Source of the DNA: Tribonema minus
Taxonomy: Eukaryota > Sar > Xanthophyceae > Tribonematales > Tribonemataceae
Assembly: GCA_017506865.1 (NCBI GenBank)
Contig: JAFCMP010000082.1
Location: 62,001 to 126,000 of the forward strand
Direction of reading: 5' to 3'
DNA: 64,000 nt
In this document: one piece after another, positions 1-34,100 of the stretch
Layout of the letters: every line of letters starts with the position of its first letter
How positions within the stretch are numbered: position 1 is the stretch's first letter
The notes under the pieces: generated by a model
Told to the model about the DNA's origin: nothing
What the model saw: only the letters and a program-made list of their open reading frames with translations
The model's database searches: none
Program-made: the position numbers and the translations under genes

Positions 1-132
1 AACCTGTGGTCCGCAGGTGTGTCAAAGGATAGAGACGTCAGAGTATTCGGTGTGCCTAGCATCCTCATGGCTTTTCTTCGTACATCGTCACTTACTTGCT
101 TCCCTTTCCCTCGCACCTGCCATATTCATGTG

Positions 133-1665
133 CAGAGCTCGCAGCGGCGGCGACGGAGGCGGCCAACCTGGCAGCTGAGAGGGAGGCCATGGCACTCGTG
201 TTGAGCGACATAAGCCCTTCCATAAGCACTGGTGTGCGGACCCTGTCTTTCATTCTAGACGTCATGGGGACAAGACTGCTGGAGGTGACGGAGGCGGCAG
301 ACAGCGAGGGTGTTGCCAGGCCGAGTGTCCGCTCACGCAGCGAAGCTGGCGGTGAGGGTGCCGGCCGGCCGCATTGGCGAATCGGCAGCTGCTGGAGTCA
401 ATATTCGGCTTCATGGGTGCGGCCACTTGCTCTACGTGGCGCCAGTCGCGCGCTCATGGCGCACGGCATACATGTCCATCACGGCAAAATTGCAGGGCAT
501 GTTGAGCGTGTTCGTCACCACGGGGTCAGCCGCAGTGGAGACACCCGAGCGGCTGGGGAGCGCGCTGCGGTGCGGCATCGACACGTTGGCCCTGGCAAAC
601 TCCTGCGCCGCGCAAGAGGCGGCGGGCGCATCGGGGTCAGTACAGGTCGTGCAGCGCCTGCAGCAACTCAGCATGAGGGTTTCGCATCAGGCCATGCGCG
701 GCGCGATACGCGCGCGGCGCACGAACCTTCTCTTCGAACTGCCCGCGCTCGCTGCGGAGCGCAGCCTGCCGCTGACGCTCGACGCGTGGGCGCAGGCCGC
801 ATCCGCCGTCATCGGCGCTGGGCGTGATGTGGCGCAGCAGAAGGCTTTGCTCATCTGGCTGTCGCAGCGCGTGCGACCATGGCCTGTGTGGTGGCGCACG
901 TTCCTGTGCTACGCCGCAGCGGAGGCGGGCCACCTCGCCATACTCCAGTACCTCATGCACGACGACTGAGAGGCAGTCTCTGGTCCCCTCATACGCGATA
1001 TGTCGGCCGTCGACTTTGAGAGCGCAGAGTGGACCGGCGTACCCCACGGTGTGGTCGAAATGTTCCGCGACCCTGAGTGGGCCGAATTCCTTATCCCACG
1101 TGTCACAGGCGCTATCAGTCTGCTTGACGCGGCTGCGATGGGCGGTCACGTAGAGGTGCTGCGGTGGCTGCACCAGGAGCAGGCAACGCCCTTCACGCAT
1201 CTCACCATGGCAGGCGCAGCTTTCCACAAGCGCCTGACCGCTCTGCAGTGGCTGTACCAGGCAGGCTGCCCATACGACATCGACAGGATCTGCAGCCTCA
1301 GCTTGCAGGCTCGAATCAGCCCGGCGGCGTTGACTCCGCAGCTGATGGAGTGGCTCAGAAGCATAGGGGGTACCTGGCATCAGTGCCAAGTCGATGACGC
1401 ATTTGACTATTGCCTGGGGAGTGCGGGCGCTGAGGATATGGTTACTTGGCTGCGCAACGAAGGCGCACAATGGTTTGATCTTGCACAACTAGCCCACGGT
1501 AATCAAAACGCAGCTGCCATCATATGGGCGGCGCGTCAGGGCTGCCCCTGGGGCAACTGGTCCCCGGGATGGTGCGAATACCTGTCGCGCGGGCGCTACG
1601 GCATAAGGAAAGCGTTTCATGCAGCCGGTTGCCCTTGCCAGTGCAATTTGCAGTGTGCCACCTGA
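133..1665 (+). pseudogene. Ankyrin-type repeat protein, disrupted
   Basis: The region reads as one ankyrin-type protein broken in at least two places. Around 386-420 a frame gives LLESIFGFMGA; the continuation HLLYVAPVARSWR lies one frame over from 421, so one G appears to be missing. This head motif resembles the domain that precedes ankyrin repeats in brown-algal and related proteins. The 421-966 frame ends in TGA at 967-969, yet the same frame reopens and runs from the ATG at 1000 to 1665 with ankyrin-like units (AAAMGGHVEVLRWLHQE, LTALQWLYQAGCPYD, AARQGCPWG). A possible 5' exon starts after a CAG at about 133 (LAAEREAMALVLSDIS). The family is usually a protein-interaction scaffold. Alternatives are a short unrecognised intron over the TGA, or sequence errors. 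The family call is moderately sure; pseudogene status is inference. Confidence 0.55.
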
Positions 1666-3374
1666 GCCCTCAAAAACACACATGCCCATCATGCTGCTTG
1701 CTGCCCACAGTCTTGGTGAGTGCCTCTGCCCACAATCTTGGTTTTCCCGTGTGTGCCTGCTCTGCTGTGATGACCGATTGCCACTGTTAACTGTGTCATT
1801 TGGCGAATGCATGGTGATGAAGAGCACAATAGTTTGTCTTGTGGTCATGTGTCAAATGAGCAATTGTATGCCGTGAGCGTTTTGAGTAAGTGTTGCACAG
1901 CAAGCATGAATGCTATTTGCAACTGCAACAGTAAGGCATGTGCATATTGCTTGCATTGTTACCGCTGGCCTGCATGAGAAGTGTTGAAGCGAAACAGGTG
2001 CAGGCAGCAGCTAGAAGCAACAGAGACAGCGCCCGCTAAAACATCGAGCTGTTGCGATGACAAAATGTAGCCTGTAATTCAATGCAATGCCCTTGCAATT
2101 GGGCCTCTGGCGTCCAGTCACCCCAGGGCCAGCCTGGCCTGAGTGCAATGAAGCATTTCAAAGTCGTTCTGCACGCAGCCACCTACAATGCATGGACTGG
2201 CCGAGACAGAGGCTATGTACAAAAACGTTCAATTTGGCGTAATTCTTCCTTTTCGGATTTTTCTATATACGAAGTATTTTGTTTTTAGTTGCAAACACGA
2301 GCAGGCCACGACACAGCAAGTTACAGTCAAGCACCCCCGTGCGACAGTCCGTTATCAGGCAGTTCCGACACGTGGCGCACGCAAACAAACAGTATACACC
2401 CAGGTGACGCTCAGACAGACACTGAATCGTCAGCATTGCCATGAATTTTAAGTGGATGGTGCCTGATGGCGAGTCCAGGGCACTGATTGCTGCCACTCTG
2501 GAGGCTGTCGCCATGCCCCTGACGCCTGAGTGTACGATCACAAATCGTCCATTCGTGTATGACAAACCGAGTTGCTATGGACGCTACTTTGTGATAAATG
2601 TCAACTCTTGAAACCAGTGATCAAATCACCTGAACTGAGATTCAGCCACTTCCTGCGTTCCTGACGAGCATTTGCCGAAGGCTGAACCAGGTACGTCTGA
2701 GCACTGAGACGCTACAATATGCGCAGCATATGACGCGCCTGCAACAGGTGCACTCAAGTCTTGGGTCCGATTGGCGAGCTGCATTTGGCGTCATGACTCG
2801 TCCGATGAAGCGCGCCATCCGACCACGCAGTGCGGCGTGCAGCACAGCACGCACCGCAGCAACACTCGAGCTGCAGCAGCAGCACCCAGAGCAGCACTCA
2901 CAAAAAAACATGAAAACAGGCCCCCTTCGTTCCATGTAACGATAAATGAGTGCATTCAATCCACAAGCTCTCTCACAGTACCCGTCTAAAGCACACACTG
3001 GGGGGGGCGGGGAGAGCGCGCCCCAGCTCAATCAAAACGTGCGGGGGGGCCCGCCTGCGCGCGTGTGCATGTACCTCAGCCATCACACGCGCGACCGTCC
3101 TACACTGTCTTCTACCGACGCCACGAGCTCTGGAGCAGGCCTCCTCGCGAGAGCGACAGCAACGCGCGCCGCCTGCGTGACGGAGCGACCGCCGACTGGC
3201 CGTCACTCCCGCAGCTTCCGTGGCCTGTCACACTGGAGGCGGCCCATTTCCGCGAGCTTAAAATTGAGAGACGCGCCGCGCTGAGGCGCCGGCCGCTGCG
3301 CCAACGCGCTGCGCGCCCGCGTGCACTTCACATGTGAAGTTCTTCAAGTTCAAGTTTCCGCGTGCGTGTGAAGT
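1666..3374. other. Intergenic, no gene recognised
   Basis: Spacer between the ankyrin-type gene and the 3' end of the CPS gene. Open frames here are short and show no family motif. A G-rich stretch lies at 3000-3050. The CPS 3' UTR should fall in the upper part, but I see no clear polyadenylation signal. Confidence 0.4.
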
Positions 3375-24892
<21,518 letters not shown>

Positions 24893-25180
24893 GTTTCTTC
24901 AGGCTCTGGGAAAAAGTGGCGGGGGTGGAGGGCGATAACGTCGCGGCAGAGCTGTTGAGATGGCGACAGGCGGTAGAGATGGGGTTGGTGGGGGCCGTCT
25001 AAGCTCTGCCTCGTCGATTCGCGTGTGTTGCCGAAAATAGCTCGCCACCATCAAGGTGTGAATCAAACACGAATGGACAGCGAGGACTTCAAGTAAGTGA
25101 AGTTTGGCAAACCCAACTTTTGAGGGTGCCGCTGGACACGGCCGCGGGCAGGCGCGGGCCAGGCGTGGGATCAGCGGCGG
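24893..25180. promoter_or_regulatory. Divergent promoter region between CPS and the HA-repeat gene
   Basis: Only 288 bp separate the predicted ATG of CPS (minus) from that of the HA-repeat gene (plus), so both promoters and 5' UTRs must sit here or overlap. I see no TATA box I would defend. The assignment follows from gene layout only. Confidence 0.45.
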
Positions 25181-28100
25181 ATGCGGCTGCTGTGGTGCGC
25201 CATTGGCGGCGGCGTGGCGGTGACTGCCGCTGCCAGTGCCCTGGGCGCTCCTCAGGCTGCTTTCAGACCTTTGGGTGCTCTCGGCACGCAGCACCTCTAC
25301 CGACCATGCAGCGCGCGGCAGGCTGCGCCGGCTTCAGGCGACCACTTTAATCCAGTCTCCGACAGCTTTCCCAATGCGACTGTGCCTGGCGGCAAAGTTG
25401 CGCAGGTGTGTCAAGGAGAGCTGCATGCGTGCGCGTACGTAGCAAAGCAATCATGCTGCACCATCAGGGGAAGCACTTTGACCAAACTATGCACGTGCTA
25501 TTTCAGCTACATCTGCGCTGCTGACGATCGCATGGCGCGCGAAGAGAACTGCTCTGTCCTGCCATGCGTCTTTTCGAATGAATGTCCGCTTTCAACCATG
25601 CAGGCATGCTGCTTGCAATGATGATGATGATGATGCCGCCAAGTATCGCAAGAGCCGTACAGCAACCCATCAGCATACTCTACCATGATGTACTGTGTGG
25701 CTGATTTGCACGCCGTAATTGCCACAGCTGAATGGCAGACATTGGCCCTGTCGACATTCAGACCAGGATCGCCTCACCCTAAGAGTGTACCTACTGCCGA
25801 CCAAATATTGAGTGCTGCCGACTCATCAGACGTCGCTGACAGCAAGCAAGACGTCTCTGCTGAGTCTTATGTTCTTTTGTCCTCATCTAACAAACCAATG
25901 TCACACGCATTCCTGCTGACAGGTGGTGACTGGCGGCAAGCTGGCGAGCCTGGACGTGCGCTTGCAGCAGGCGGATGCACTGGCAAAGCTGGGCATCACC
26001 GTGCCGCCGCCAGGCAGCGGCTGGGGGCAAGGCGGGGGCGGCGACGAGGCATCTTTTCAGATGGTGCTGCGGACGCTGAATCTGTACCGCGAGCGCCATG
26101 GGAATCTGAGGGTGCCGGAGGGGTTCATTGTGCCTAAAGAAGAGCCGTGGCCTAAGGTGAGCAAGCATTTGTGGGCTCTCCGTGCAGCATCTTTTTCACT
26201 GTCAGTCGTTTCTAGTCATTACGTAGTGATGCTGGCGATGACTTCAATCTGACGTATCTCATTAGTGTAAGGTCTGCATCATCTGCTCTACTGGCGCACT
26301 CTTATGGTTCACGACGGCTCCGGCAAAGCCATTTCATCGCTTATGGTATTTCTAGAATTCGTTTCCAAGTTTCTTGCATTGCTCAGCTTTGACACAATGA
26401 GAGCAATATGCACGATGCATGTGCTTCGCTGAAATGACATCAATTGGCAGAGAAAAGAATCAGGAGCGAGTGCGGGCCGCCAAGGAAGCGCTCAAGGCCG
26501 ACAACTTTACGGCCGCCTGCGCTAAACTCCGCGCCATCTACGGGCAGTCCCTGCCAGCCGCGCCTAACAGCGGCGGCAAGGGTAACGGCAAGCGCAAGCA
26601 CCCCTCCCTCGGCGAGCCGGGGTCTAACCCCAAGCCTGGCCTGCCACTAACCCGACGCCTTACAACAGCTGGGAGTGCGGCCGCTGCGGCGCCATCGTCA
26701 CTACCGGCGAGCGCTCCTGCGGCTCAGCTCAGTGTAGAGATAACAGGCGCCCTGGCAACGGCCGCAAACGCTGCCGCCAGCGCGACCGGCGCGACGGGGC
26801 CCCTACTACTCCAGCGCCTGCGCCGGCGGTCGCAGTTGCGGCCGTTGCCGATGCGCCTGTTGTCTCTAAACTCAGCTGAGCTGTGATGGTCGGCGTAGCG
26901 CGCGCCGGCAGTGACGATGACGCCACAGCGGTTGCACTCCCGGTTGTTGTGAGGAGGATGAGGCAGGCCAGGCTTGGGATAAGGCGCCGGCTCGCCGAGG
27001 AAGGGGTGCTTGCGCTTGCCGTTGCCCATGCCGCCGCCCTGAGGCGCATCGCAGGGACTGCCCCTAGATGGCGTGAAGTTGATCGCACGCCGCCTTGGAG
27101 GTGTCGGCCCTGAATCACATCAACGAGTAGCTGCTCTGAGCTGCCTGCAGCACTTGTTCGCAGCGCCACCGTCGCGGCCATCGCATCGCATTGGCACAGT
27201 GACAAAGCTATACAGCACACAGGCGGGAACTGTCAGGGTTTTGCAATTGACGTGTGTCCTTCGAGACTGGTTGATATGTTTGGGCAATCAGCAGTAATTC
27301 TGTAATGCCATCGAATGACTATGTTTCCCTACGTAGAACATTGCTTCCTAAGGCTTCTGCTGGAACGTGAGCACTGCAGGGCGTGTTACAACTTCAACAC
27401 CTGCTGCAGTTACTGCAATCTACATGTTCGTCTCACGCACGTTGTGGCGTGTCACCCGCACTGGAGCGAGCAGGGAGCGTGGGGCTGGCGGCTGGCGCGG
27501 CGGGTGTACTCCATGACTTTCTGGCAGAGGTCAGTTTCGGTACAGCAAACGGGTACAGAGAGAGGTACAGAGTACACCATGATATTGCACAGCACAGCAC
27601 ACTCTCGACTCAAATGTATGGGGGGGGGGGGGTGTCACAGACCTGCTTGGTCAAGCACCATAGATGTGCAAATGACCACATTGCATGGTGTAGATCTCTG
27701 TCTGGGACGCTGACATTTGTGCTGCTGTGGAAAGTACTTGCGTTGTCTTTTGCCCAGAATGTCTGTGGTCTCCATGAACAGAAAGGCGCACACTCGGAAA
27801 AAAAAAAGACTGTCTCTGTCACAGTCACAGACATACAGTTGCATGCGGGCATTGGCAGTCACATCGGTTACAAATTTGCAAATGCCTTGCGTGTAGAGGC
27901 CTACTTCAACTCGTGGTCACGCCGTATTTGGTGAGTCAGGCATCGGCCAGAGCAATCTTCAACATGTTGATTTTCATGTACTTATGGGGTACACTATCTG
28001 CTGAACCTCTTTGCAGCGAGATATGCATTATATACGGCGCAAGTGCTGAACCAGTAACTGGGGTATGCACGAATAGTACCAGCGGTGCCCTGTTGAGCAA

Positions 28101-31100
28101 CGTCGTGGTGCACACAAGAAGGTAACTGGTCATTGCACAATGGCCTACGCTGATAGGTTGCTACCCAGATGCCAAATATGCAGCAAAGTCATGCAGTTCA
28201 TCAGTTGCATTCCATCATAGACACGAAGCCGCACTCACTGCAATTTGGGCGCGGTGGCCATCCACAACTGTGCCGTGCAGCGAAGCCATCACTCCAAGAA
28301 CCTCGTCCAGTCAAACTGGCGCGTTCCTCTGTCCGCTGCCCTGTGCAGCTTTGTGGCGGGCAACGCGAAGCGGCGCGACGCGCTGGAGAAGCTGGGCTTT
28401 GTGTGGGGGCGCCTGCAGCCCAACTACAACCTGCTGCTGGAGGCGCTGGTCATCTACAAGAGCCTCCACGGGTCGCTGCACGTGCCGCGCAATTTTATCG
28501 TTCCCGATGAGGAGCCCTGGCCGCAGTCCGTCCGAGGTAGGTGACGCGCCGATTGGCTTATTGTTGAAGTTGAAGTTGGTGTTCAAAGATGAAGTTCAAC
28601 AACATTGTTGAAGTTTGAATGGTCGCTATCATTTCCAACAGCCTTCACAGGTCGCTGCACGTGCCGCGCGACTGTATCGTCTCCGACGAGAAGCCCTTGC
28701 CGCAGTCCGTCCGAGGCAGGTGATGCGCCGACTGGCTAGTTGTTGAAGATGAAGTAGCTGTTGTCAGTTACAGGAGCCTCGATGGGTCGCTGCACGTGCC
28801 GCGCAATTTCATCGTTCCCGACGAGGAGCCCTGGCTGCAGTCCGTCCGAGGTAGGTGACGCGCCATTTTTTGAAGTTGAAGTGGCTAGGCATCTCCACAT
28901 GCCGCTACGGGTCCCTACATATGTCATGCGACTTCATTGTCCCCAATGGGGAGCCCTCACTGCAGCCCATTCGAGGAACCTAGGTGATGGTATGATGACT
29001 AGTGATTGGAGGTTGAACTGGGCCTCAATGGGTTGCTGCACATGCCCGGGGGGGGGGTGCGTCACAGATGTGGAGCCCTGACCGCAGTCTGTTTGAGGTA
29101 GCTGACGCCCCCCCGACAGCTATTATTCGAACTTGAAGTAGGTAGTGGGTGAATTTCAAGTGTGCGTAACAGGACGGCTGGAGATGCGTTGACCTACGCG
29201 ATAAGTGCAGCGATGATATACATGTGCACATAAGAAGTACATCAATCAGCTCATCCTGTGTGCAGTCCCTTTGTATAACCATCAGGGAGCGGCATCGCCA
29301 GACAAAGACAACAATCAGCTCGCCCTGCAGGCGCTGCTTTGCACGCCCCTCAGAAGCCACTTGCGCTGATGTTGCCTTTCAAGCCTTTTAAAAACGAGTC
29401 ATTCACATTCGCGTGCGCGCCTCCTGCCGTCCGCCGCCTCCGCACGCTCACCGCAGACATGCGGCTGGGGCGCGTCGTGACGCGCGTGCGCGTGGACGGT
29501 GTGTACATACAGGGGCGTCCGGACCGCTGGTACCAGCTGCAGGCAAGTCGCTGCATGAACTACATACTTCAAAGTAGTAAACTTCAAGTGCTCTAGTAAA
29601 AAGTGCGCGTGGACGGCGTGTACAGAATGTCTGTGCAATTTCCGAGTTGGTGTAAACACAAAAGTATTTCAATCAAATGTCTTTGGAATAGATAGCTTTT
29701 GCGTGCAGCTGCAGAGCACTGCAGCAGTGCTCGTGGGCGTGTGCAATGTTTGTCTGCGCAGGCTGTGCAGAGTTCAATTGAGCGCAGGTGCTTATGGTGC
29801 TGATTAGTCGTCTCTCTCTCTCTCTCTCCGAGTGCCCACACGCGTTGCAATTTAGCAAGAGTTGTGTGAAACTGCATTGGCAACAACAGCGCGGTTTCTG
29901 ACGATGAGGATGAAGTCGCATCACATGCGCACGAGGCGCTATGCCGTCAGTGTGTGTATGTGTACATATGAACGCGTGATGGAAGACATTGAACAAAACA
30001 CAGGTGTGCTGCCCATAAATGCCGAGAAGAGATCTTGCAGCAGCACCAGCTGAGCAATTGCGTGTCTACTGTGCTGATCTTGCTGCTGCTGCTGCTGCCG
30101 CCGCCGCCGCCTCTGCAGGGCATGGGCTTCATTTTTGACCCCTTCCAGGAGTCCTTCGAGCGCGTGCGTGTGGGTCTAGAGCACTACAGGTTAGCCACAA
30201 GGGCATCCAAGATTGGTGGAGATGCTTGTTCACCCGGCAAGGGCAGCCCGCCTCAATACGCGAAGAGTGCCCTGCTTGTCCTTGTGTTTTTTTGTTGAAT
30301 TGAAGTCATTATGGCCGCTCACCTGGGGGTGCTTCGGACCCCGCACGCCACACCATGTCGCCACGACCGTGACCCAGTGACCGCCTGCTCAGGCGCGCTC
30401 GACGCACTAGCTCAAGTATCTTCAAGCGATGAAGCAATGGGCATAGTGTTGAAGGTGTGCCTTCATTCATCATTGTGACAGTGCTCGGCATGTTTGTTAC
30501 GCCGCCAAACGTGATTTTTCACTGCGTTCTTCTTCTGCTGTCTGCACCGCAGCACAGTTCTGCACAAAAGGCCTTTCGCCTAACATTGTTCCTGTCGGAA
30601 ATTGGCTGCCTGATGTAGGCTTGACCAGTCCCCCCCCCCCCCCCCCCGCCCTTCCTCTCATTTGTCTACAAATTACCCTGTTGCTTGCTTGCCTCTCGCA
30701 ATGCGCCTGCAAAGCAATGACAGGAGGGTGTCTTACTTGAAGTACTTCCTACCCTGTGCATGCAGACTACGTGAACCCTTGAATTCGCCTCTCAGAGTAA
30801 GCAGCGCGCCATATAACCGCAGCACATGCCCCGCTCACCCCCTGCCAGGAACATCACGGGACGCATGGGGCCAGTTCCCGTGCGCTTCCAGGTGCCGCAC
30901 GAACCTCCCTGGCCGACCGCGCTGTGGGGGTTCCAACTCGGCCGCAGGTGAGCGCTGCTGCTTTCAACTTCAACACTATGTGCCTGTCCAGGGTCCAGTG
31001 ACGTTGTGAAAGATACGGTTGGGACACCAGTGAGCAGCGTTGATGACAAACTCTGCTGTTCGCACGGGCGCAGCTCAAGGATTGTGTAGCGATCCTCGCG

Positions 31101-34100
31101 ATTTCAGCTTGGGTCCATCACGCTTGATACACAGTGTCATATTGGGCTCGTGCGTTTGCAGTAATGCATACTTCGGAAAGTAGGTTTGGAGCAGCTTGTG
31201 TCGGGCGCCTGTGTAAGTGGGAGGTGCTGCGGGAGTGGGTGATCCAGAAACCGCGGCCGTGATCCAGCGGGGTCAATGCCGATTCACCGGGCCATCGCCG
31301 CCCGCCGACACCAACGACCATCATCCTTGCTGTCACGGCAGCGTGGTCTGGCTTTCACGATCGCTCTCACCTTGCACGACGCCCACCTACGCCTGCCTGC
31401 GCGCGCGTGCCCGGGCCCACAGGCTGCGCGCGGTGCGCGCCGAGCACTGCCACATCCATCCGTTTGCTGACAATGAGTGACGATAACGTTTTTGCCACCG
31501 CGACATTGTTTGCTGCAGAGGCGCTGCTTCCGTGCAGATTGTCGCTTCTGATTACCACAGCCCCCCCCCCCTCCCCCCCCCCCCCCCCCCGCTGGTGTGT
31601 GCGTGTTTTCGCGCTGCAGGCTGCACGCGGTGCGCGCCGAGCACCGCTACATCCGCACCAACCCGCTGCGCATCCGCCAGCTCAACGACGCCGCGTTCCA
31701 GTGGCAGTCGCGCGCGGAGGCGGCGTTCGCGCGCCTCGTCCGCGGCATTAAGGTGCGCGACGCCGGTGCGAAGCAGTATGGATTTACGTATATTGTGTAT
31801 TCACGGCGTGCTGATCATTGAGATTGAGATGCTCTTGCGTACAACAGAGGGCATGGCAGGTTTGTGTTTTTTCTTCAGCGTAGCCGCACATCGGACGGCA
31901 AGTGCAACTCGTTCATGTTCGCGCGCCGCGTGCGCGGCGTCAAGGTGCACAATGCCGGCGTCGAATGGCGCGCTTCCATGCATATCGTATATTCATGCCA
32001 CACGCGCCACCCATTGCGATGGTCATGCATACGTAGGGCATGGCGGAATGCCGTTCCAGCACGGCGCACGGCTGAGAGGCAGGTGCAACATTTCCGCGTT
32101 CGCGCGCCGCGTCCGCGGCATCAAGGCGCGCGCGTGAAGCCAGTGTCAAGCAGTGCACTTCCAAGTATGGGAACGAGTCAGAAGGCTGCAGTGCTCTAGG
32201 TGCCAAGTATATGGTATATCATGGCACACGTGGCAAGTGGTGTACTTCCAACTGTATCGTATACATGCATGACACACTCGGCGTTGATCGCGCTGGTCAA
32301 GCGCATGTAGGGCATGGCGGGTCGCTGGGTGAGCGGAGCGCTCGGCTGACAGCATGTATGATTATACGTCCTTCATGGCGTGCTCTCTGTTGGAGTGCTT
32401 CTGCGCGGGCTGCCGGGACCGCTGCTGCTGGTTCAGCAATGCTCAGCGCAGGCGCCGGTGATCACTGATCGTGCACCGCACGGCGGCGTTGAACCACTGC
32501 ACCTTATCAATGGGCTCATGGACCCTTCTGCTGACCGCAAGAGTGTCTGCATGCCTTGTCCGAGGCACCTAGGCGCGAGTATGTACTGATGCAAACGTGT
32601 ATTGATGCGCACGTGAAGTGCGGTCTCGAACTCGACAGCGCGTTCATGCGCAAACTTCTTGAGCGAGGCGCAGTTTGTCAGGCTCGTCTTCACCAACTGT
32701 TTGGTACCTGGCGCCCTAGAGGTGTAGACGCTGACAACACTAATCGTGTGTGCCTGCCGCTGCCTGCTGGCTCTGTTGCCGCAGGCCTACAAGGTCATCA
32801 TGGAGTCGGTGACGATACCCGTCGCTTTTACGGTCAGTGTCTGCATGCCCAGCACTCAGCATTATGCTTCGGAGACTTTCATTGTACATTAAAGTGTTTT
32901 TGCCTTCTTCACGGCATCACTGCAGCATTGGGGGGCACTCCTGTGACCGTTCCTGGGCAGTGGATTGTCATTTTCGGCTACAAATCAGAGTCGAAGTCCG
33001 CTGACCTGATCGTCTTGCACCAGTGCCCACGTATAAACGCACTGTTTGCCAACAGGTCGCTGCTGCAACACCTTTCATGTGCAGCACTCGTTGCTGCAAA
33101 ACCGTCTTTGTGCAGCATGCGCCATGCATGCCACTCCGGTTCACCGACATGCAGTTGCATGCATGCACCTGCTTGAGCGCACAATACTGTGATCAGTACT
33201 TTTCAAAGGTTCGAACACGAGTTCGTGACTGTGTGTGTCAGTTGCAGTTCTTCTTGAAGTATGTGCCGTCTTGTGCGGCTCGCGTGAAGATGGTAAATGT
33301 CAGCTATTGACGACTCCCTTGAAACCCTCCAGCGCCGCAAAACTATGCACTCTTGGTTCTGTTTGTGCCTGTGATGCGATTCATCACGCCGCCGCACCCC
33401 GCCTGCCCTAGGTTCACGAACGAGTACTACGTCATGTACACATGGAGCAGGGTAAACGCGCTCGTGCGTTCAGCAAGTCTTCCCTGCTCCGCTGTGCCCA
33501 GGTGCCCCCCGAGGACCCCTGGCCGCAGGAGCTGTGGGGCTTCCGCCTCGGCACCGCGCTGCGCGACGTGCGCGTCAAGGGCTACTACCTCAACAAGCCG
33601 GCCACGCGCGTGCAGCGCATCGCACAGCTGCAGGCGCTCGGCGTCTGGCCCGTCACAGCGCTCAACCCGGCTGCAGTGGACGCTGCTGCAGCTGACAGCG
33701 CCGCAGGCTCTGGCCGCGGCAGCAGTGCGGCAGCCGCCGCCGCAATTGGTGCCGCTGGTGCTGCCGCCAGCAGCGGCGGTGCTGCTGCCAACAGTGCCAT
33801 TGGGACGGGCGCGCTGCAGCTGCGTGAGCGGCAGCACGCCGCCGGCGCCGCGTCGCCGCAGGAACAGCAGCGGCATGCGCGCCGCGTGTCCTCTGCCATG
33901 CTGCGGCAGCAGAGCAGCGCCGGCGGCGGCAGCGGCGCTGCGGCCGCCGTGCTGCAGCAGCGCGGCGCGAGCGGCGCGGCAGCCGTCGCGACCGCCGCGC
34001 TCGAGCACCGCAGCTGCTGCGACGGCGACGCGTGCGCCGGCGTCGGGAGCCGCGAGCGCGCCATGCATGCGCTGCTGGTGGCGCTGCGCGCGTACCGCGC

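Noticed and set aside
967..969. TGA read as selenocysteine in the ankyrin-type gene
   Set aside because: Ankyrin proteins are not selenoproteins, I see no downstream SECIS-like structure, and another frame defect lies nearby.
26419..26886. Zinc-ribbon/inverted-repeat frame as an exon of the HA gene
   Set aside because: The phase after exon 2 hits a stop soon after the candidate acceptor, while skipping to 28281 keeps the frame.
33412..33451. Short candidate exon (FTNEYYVMYTW) in the HA gene
   Set aside because: Its 40-nt length breaks the frame, and direct joining of 32832 to 33502 rebuilds the FTVPPEDPWP core.
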